Source of the DNA: Ambrosia x helenae
Taxonomy: Eukaryota > Streptophyta > Magnoliopsida > Asterales > Asteraceae
Assembly: GCA_030844895.1 (NCBI GenBank)
Contig: CM061231.1
Location: 83,424,706 to 83,488,705, forward strand
Direction of reading: 5' to 3'
Length of the DNA: 64,000 nt
The notes beneath the pieces were generated by a model. The model made no database searches, was not told the origin of the DNA, and worked only from the letters and a program-made list of their open reading frames with translations. A program made the position numbers and the translations under genes. Below are positions 58,322-64,000 of the stretch, one piece after another (the first letter of the stretch is position 1; each line of letters opens with the position of its first letter).

Positions 58322-61300
58322 TGTCCTGACTAATAGCAGATTCATCTATGATATGTATTACGAACCACAATTTATTCCAGATTTCTAACATTTTACAGCA
58401 ATAAGCATGTTGCAACTATTGTATTGTCAGCCAATACATTCATTTTACATTCATTGTATTACATAATATAGTAATCATTCTACTAAAAACACATAAACAA
58501 CAACCCATATGTGAACTTTGCACTTGTTTTTGCACCTTCGGGAACGTTAGCCGGCCTAATCATAGGATACAGAAGAAAAATAGATAAATCAAACAAACAA
58601 ACATCAAGTTTAGTTGATCTAATAAATGTGTTACGAGATAGCCTATAAGAACACTTTTTTGACATGAAGGAAAAAATTACCAGGTAACTTGTCATATGCA
58701 TAATCAGGGGGCAGGTAACAAGTGATATCTCATCAGGCAACATTAGCCGAACACACATCTCAGAACCTTTAGGTACCTAACATCCAAACAAAAATATATT
58801 AACGCAAATGATAAATCATATTCTGATTTTTAAGGAAATGAGTAATTGATGATGCGTAAATAAATTAAACCAAAATCAGTAATGAGCAACAATCAAATTG
58901 TTATCTAAGGTTATGATTAACATTTAACTTACCAGCCCTTCAACTCCAACGGTTGACCATGATTATCGACTCTTGTATGTTGTATCATAGGCATAAGTGA
59001 ATGTCTTGAAGAGGAAAATCCATAGGAAATTCTCCTATTTGTTTCAAAAGAACAATGTGCACAGATATCATCATCACATGCTAAAAAACGACCACTAAAA
59101 GGATATGGTAAATAGAGCTGATAAATGATAGCAAATAAGGGTATAAAAAACACCAAAGTAAAATCAATATAAAAAATTGCAATAGTTGTGATTGTTGAAG
59201 TTGTATTTTGATTTTTTGACGAAGTTTTATAAATTAAATGGTTAGGATTTAGGATCATAGGAGTGGGTACAACAAATTCCTTGTGGCTGACACCAAATGG
59301 GTTATTACATGTATAGATGGGCTAAAATGTAATAAGATAATCCCATTTATATTTGCTTTAGTGAAAGCTCGTACCAAAGTAAACATTTAAAGTTAAGAGA
59401 CCAAAATGGAACCCTCTAATGTCAAAGAAGTTTCAAAGGCCAAAATTAAGGATTGGAACCATGTTTACGCCCATTCTAAATCTCTACCGCTTAGTCAAAA
59501 GAAAGATATTTGTCAGGTGTATGTCGGAAGTACAACATGTATGTATGAGATGTATTACGCGTACACTTGGCAGAGTGCTAATGAGTACCTCTGTACTGTC
59601 AGTTTTATACTGTAAACAAAACACAATATTACTAATTTTGTAATCTTATTAATGCATCCACTATTTATAGAAAATGACAAAGAAGTATCTGAAGTTAACT
59701 CACCCATGTATGGCCTATTTTAACATGTTAACAACATTCAGTGTAACAACTACAAAACGGTAGAATTATATAAAGCTTATGTTACCAAGCTAACTCTTTT
59801 GTTTCAAACAATTTTCATCATGGATAATACTTTTAGTTGCATATTCCGGTAGTAAAGTATAAAAAACAGTATTTTTTTAAATAGTAATTTAACTTATTAA
59901 TAATATAGCGATTTAAGAGGTTCTAAACATTTGAAAACATTACTTGTGCTGGTCGACCCATTTGACATGTTTCTGGTTACGCAAAGTTTTGAGGTATTAC
60001 TCATTTGATACCATGGAAATTAAATACAACCCAAACCGACCTGAATTTGGCAAATGGGTTGGAGTTGTCACATCTAGCCTTAATTTAAAAAAGCGCGCCT
60101 GCGGCGCTAGGAAAAGCGCCTTTTTTGGCCTGAGTCGCTCAACTACATGAAGCGCTGTGAATTTGGCAAATGGGTCGGAGTTGTCACATTGGAGCGCCTT
60201 GCGCTTTTTTAAACCACGCATCTACCTAGTAGTGTGAAGCTTATGTTGTTAGTCAAATGGCAAGCTAAAGCATAAGGTCCCAGATACTTTGATCATATAA
60301 ATATATTTTGTAGTGACATGATATAAACTAATACTCGAATAGGATAGACAAAGATGACAAAGAGCAAAGATTAGTGAAGGTGATGAGTGGGGAAAGTAGT
60401 AGCGGGCACACACAGAAGGGCATATCGGGATAGTACAAAATGAAAATAATGAGAAGAGATGTTAGAATTCTTTGCTTATTGTCTGAGAGTAGTTCATATA
60501 GAAGTAAAGATAGCCAAAAGGAAGCAAATAGATTAATAGTAGAAACGTAGGACAAAAAAGAACATAGTCCAACACTAAGTCACTTCCAAAAACAATGTAG
60601 GACACAAACGATTTGGTCAAGAGTCCAACCACAATTTAGAAGAAAGTGAGATAACTTACGTATGGATTCAAGATCTATATGTACCAAAAACTTGAACCGA
60701 CAAGTAAGAAAATACGAGCATTAATCTCTTGAAGTAATTAGACATTCCATCCTGCAAACAATAGAACAGAGCTAGGTGCAAATTTGACCAACAATGGCAT
60801 GGGCGCATGGCATATAAAGTAAAAGATATTCTCAAAAGGCGGGAACTCGCAACATTAAAGCCACTACCAGAACCGCTATATAAAGAGTTGCAGTCTCAAA
60901 TAGTTGAAATTTTAGGTCCAGTTAGTGACACTTTTTGTGTGCCACGATATTAACTACAAAATAACACTACTTTTAGTGGCACTTTTTATATGCCATACGG
61001 CTTGTGCCATAATTAGAAAAATTATTCTTGCGCAAATTTTGTCAATAAAAAACCATTACTATCCGTAAATCATTATACCATAATTTATATACGATATAAA
61101 ATAAACTAAACATGAAAACATGTAAAATTATAATATCATAACCTAATTATAATTTTGATCCAAAATATATCCCAAATGTTCAAACACATAAAAAGTTTCA
61201 AAAATATCAAGTGTTCACAAAAAAAGAAGCCAAAACGATCTTTCGGTTTGTTAACTCCCTCCCAAAACATTCTTGATTCTTCTCATTTCTATTTAACCAA

Positions 61301-63439
61301 AGATTCAACTTTTGTCAACTCTTTCACCAGCGTCACTTGAAGATAATCCGTTACTAAAACCAAGACGAGGGACCTAAAAAAATAGCCAACAAAAAAAAAA
61401 CTATTAATAAAAAGAAATTGTACTAACAAGCAAAAGAAACACTATTAATTAACTTGTACCTCTATCTTCATATCGCATCCATGTAAGCATCTACTTCTCC
61501 CCCAACATGAGACAACAATTAAATTAATAAGATGAAAGGTTAAAGTTCGTGATGGTTTTAGTTTCAAGAAAACAAGGGTGGCTAGAATCTACCCATAGTT
61601 GTCAATTGCTAATATCGACAAGCTCCATATTAGAACATTGCTAAATTCAGCGATTTCCATATGTATTTAGATTCTTCCTATGGCAGGCTCATGTATTATA
61701 ATATTAATATCTTAGTTTCAATTGTATGTCACACTTTAACGAACCTAAGGCTGCAAGTAAGTTTATGCATATATATTTAGATTGAAGTAAGGATGTAAAT
61801 AAGTTTCTATTTTTCACCCAATGAGTGAGGATAAGGATAAGGATAAGAAACACATATGAAGAAACAATGTTACCAACAATCATCACTATTTTTGTAAAAG
61901 CATATGAAGTTCCAGGCATATATTCCAAGTTTTTGTGGATACACCTATGACCTATCTACCAACAAGGATGATAAGGTACCCAGAATGTGACACCCAACTT
62001 AAATACTTTCAACTCTTTGCCAACCTGGGAAAGCATTTAAGCCTTTCCTTTGTAATTTAACATACTTATAATGTTCGATAACTCCTTTGTATTTACATTA
62101 GCCTGCACCAACATGAAAGCTAGTTGTATCATACAATAGATAACAAACACTAACCGTGTGTTTATTTCAAGTATAAGCCAAAGTTTCAATCCTTGTGAAT
62201 TATTGTTTGCCTTCAATCCATTAAGATATGTGTAATTACTAACCAACAAAAACAAGGAAAACAGGTCAAAAGTTTAAGAACAAAATTGCTGTCCATGATT
62301 ATCAACTTGACAGATCACCCATAAAAACGCATCAAACAATTTCAGAAAAGTCCAGAAAAATTACCTAAAATCCAATATAGTGTTAACTAACTTCTGGCCA
62401 AAATTCGTGTCAAATTAAAATATTTAAGTCCTCGAAACAGGCTCTGCAAAGGGCTGACCTGGTTGCTGTCGATAACAATTTTCTTTACAAATCACCCATA
62501 AAAAAACACACTAAACAAATTCATACAAATCTAGAAAAATTACCTAAAATCCATTATAGTGTTAACAAACTTCTGACCAAAATTCATGTCAAAATATAAT
62601 ATTTAAGACCTCGAAACAGGCTCTGCAAATGACTGACCTGGATGTTGTCAAAAACATTTTTCTTGACCAGTTCCATCACATGACTCTTTTGTGATTTTCA
62701 TTCATCAAACAAACACACGAATCCTTACAACCTTGAACCTATTTAAAGTCTGTGAACCAGCGTGAACAAGGAGATTACACCAAGTCATTTGGTGTAATAG
62801 AAATCGTCAGTAACTGTAGATAACAGCCGTTTGATTTTGGTCTCTGCCTTGTGACCATTTTTGTACATAATTATATCTAATCAAAGTTTGTTTAATCCTA
62901 CTACATATCCTCATAAATAAATGCTCCTAAGTTTAGTTTATATTTCAACAGATACAGGCTCATCATTTTTAACCCAGCTCAAATAAATGGGCTAAAAAGG
63001 ACAAAACTTAAACTACGTCTAGAGTTAAGGGGCCCATTAGTTATGGATGGAAACGTCTCAACAGGCCAGATCACATGACAAATAGTATCAGCAGTTTACA
63101 AACCGTCAAACCCGAATTCCATCATTTGGAGCCCCGATTTCAGACTCAACGGCTTTTCCCCAATTTTACAAATTTAAAGGTGAATTTCAAATTATACAGT
63201 CAATTTCAGTTTTATAAAATTGGCTTGACTTGACAAGTTTAGATTTAATGTATAAAAGTAGGCTTGATGTAATAGTTTAATCATTCAAAAATATACCAAT
63301 TTCTATTAAGATATTATCTCTATTATTGTGCTTTTGCTCTGCATCAGTATTGGTGAGATCCCGTGACTTTGGTAGTAACGGGTTCTCATGGTGAATGTGA
63401 CAGTTTTGATATAATTTTGTCTATTTATTAGATACTTAC
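58322..63439 (-). other. Probable Helitron body, mostly non-coding, with exon-like pieces
   Basis: On minus, 58776 downward reads VPKGSEMCVRLMLPDEISL and on to a donor near 58681. A possible upstream exon ends at a GTAAGT donor at 58932 and joins in frame. I do not recognise the protein. A 31-bp direct repeat containing GAATTTGGCAAATGGGT is at about 60045 and 60159, around a GCGC-rich inverted segment (AAAAAAGCGC...GCGCTTTTTT). CACTACCAGAA at about 60863 resembles a CACTA end but has no partner. The remaining open frames (59406-59643, 60328-60555, 61704-61928, 62037-62255) show no recognised domain. Confidence 0.4.
62288..62670. repeat. Tandem duplication of about 177 bp
   Basis: Unit 1 (62288-62463) and unit 2 (62464-62641) share TTGCTGTC, ATCACCCATAAAA, AAAAATTACCTAAAATCCA, TATAGTGTTAAC and CTCGAAACAGGCTCTGCAAA. 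A partial third start follows. No coding. Confidence 0.85.
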
Positions 63440-63570
63440 GTCTTGGCGATAAGAGGTAAAAGCTGCCTTTCATGGCTTGGATAATCAAGCAAAAGGACTT
63501 CGGGTTCATTCGGTTTCAAAGAAAATGCTCGCCTTGACAAAGAGTACCTTATTGGAGTTGCTAAACCTTT
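63440..63570 (-). pseudogene. Acyl-CoA oxidase 3-like exon fragment
   Basis: One exon with acceptor TTGCAG before 63570 and donor GTAAGT at 63439 (minus). It encodes GLATPIRYSLSRRAFSLKPN, then EPEVLLLDYPSHERQLLPLI and AKT. The combination of IRYSLSRRAF and PEVLLLDYPSH is characteristic of plant peroxisomal ACX3, which oxidises medium-chain acyl-CoA in beta-oxidation. Only about 44 residues are here. Neighbouring ACX3 exons are not seen; the next upstream piece is from VPS13. It is therefore a captured fragment or part of a rearranged pseudogene. Confidence 0.8.
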
Positions 63571-63743
63571 CTGCAAGGGATTAGTATTGTTAGATAAACT
63601 ATGGTTCTTTGGAATACAAATTAAAACAACCATGTGTCCGTAGCTTCTAGTACCTTTGTCGTGTTCATTGAACTAGCTGCAAGAGTTGCACAACCCGATA
63701 TCAAGGGAGCCATAAAATGCAAATCTCTGAAATCAAGTTTCGC

Positions 63744-63808
63744 GATAGGCAACTTCAGCGCATTGAGCGCCTCCGGCTTCAGCTGCATATTTGTTAAGTC
63801 TACATTAC
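63744..63808 (-). pseudogene. VPS13/chorein N-terminal exon fragment
   Basis: An acceptor (TTGTAACAG, minus) precedes 63808. The exon reads NVDLTNMQLKPEALNALKLP plus I, the N-terminal chorein motif of VPS13-family lipid-transfer proteins (SHRUBBY in Arabidopsis). After LPI the usual VKAGFLGSV is absent. A different open sequence (about 63743-63651) runs to a GTACTAG donor-like site before the ACX3 exon. The first VPS13 exon, which starts MLEDQV-like in plants, is not seen before the window edge. Short match, but a distinctive motif. Confidence 0.7.
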
Positions 63809-64000
63809 CTGTTACAACAAAATTTCAAACACGGTATTAAAAAACATAACATGAAGAGCTTAAAGTCTTAAACATAGAACCTGGTGACTGAATAACGAGA
63901 TAGATAACATTAGTTTCATATCTTGCTGACTTCAGATACAAGGATCTTCGACAAATATATAGCATGGAACTTACACCAATAGCAACAATAACCATAGCCA

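Noticed and set aside
60863..60990. CACTA transposon end (CACTACCAGAA)
   Set aside because: Only one short terminal-like motif, no inverted partner and no 3-bp duplication found.
1..64000. CRISPR arrays, bacterial operons, phage or toxin-antitoxin systems
   Set aside because: No regular spacer arrays or prokaryotic gene layout; introns, LTR elements, Helitrons and LINEs show plant nuclear DNA.

Overview
The window looks like AT-rich nuclear DNA of a flowering plant, most likely a eudicot and plausibly Asteraceae. That last step is an inference from the style of the retrotransposon proteins. It is dominated by transposable elements. One host gene looks largely intact: an ARIADNE-type RBR E3 ubiquitin ligase on + at about 30.2-33.4 kb. 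At least three host gene fragments lie at the right end: trehalose-phosphate synthase, acyl-CoA oxidase 3 and VPS13/chorein. I found no prokaryotic-style operon, CRISPR array, rRNA gene or canonical tRNA gene.

Left part (1-14.7 kb). A Ty3/gypsy element on - has its gag gene split by a complete non-autonomous LTR retrotransposon at 1118-8212. This insert has two 2,293-bp LTRs, a 2.5-kb internal region without coding capacity, an initiator-Met-type primer binding site, a purine tract and the target duplication CTATG. The gypsy LTR at about 8944-9650 abuts a second gypsy element on +, of which the integrase survives (about 9671-10777, one in-frame stop). A related chromovirus-style LTR fragment and a Ty1/copia gag-like ORF (13218-14498) follow.

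Middle-left (14.7-30.1 kb). This stretch is a mosaic of small elements. It holds a 3' LINE fragment, three related non-autonomous Helitrons (about 17.35, 19.04 and 22.51 kb) and three non-autonomous hAT-type elements or fragments (20271-21446, 27673-27998, about 29.6-29.8 kb). It also holds a fold-back MITE and an inverted-repeat element sitting between two (TA)n tracts. Helitron-like hairpins lie immediately 5' of the ARIADNE gene.

Middle-right (38.4-57.0 kb). Target duplications let a deep nest be read. A LINE fragment abuts a 5'-truncated copia element on -. That copia carries a gypsy-type solo LTR (duplication CCTAT). The solo LTR was split by a 15.9-kb Ty1/copia element on + (39743-55618, duplication AACTC). 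The big copia itself contains a hAT element (48210-49120, duplication AGGGTGAG) and a 2.46-kb solo LTR (51691-54148, duplication CAAGG). It has gag, protease, integrase, reverse transcriptase and RNase H, all broken by stops and frameshifts, followed by a very long extra post-pol coding region.

Right part (57-64 kb). A trehalose-phosphate synthase fragment keeps good splice sites. It is followed by a Helitron 3' end in minus orientation at 58291. In the same minus direction, exon-like pieces of acyl-CoA oxidase 3 and VPS13 lie side by side at the window edge, which suggests transposon-mediated gene-fragment capture.

No clearly new functional system is proven here. The best leads are tRNA-like Pol III modules inside unrelated mobile elements, hAT elements packed with different short palindromic repeats, a stress-promoter-like MYB/bZIP arrangement in the copia LTR with a possible internal promoter for its extra gene, and the chimeric exon fragments at the right end.
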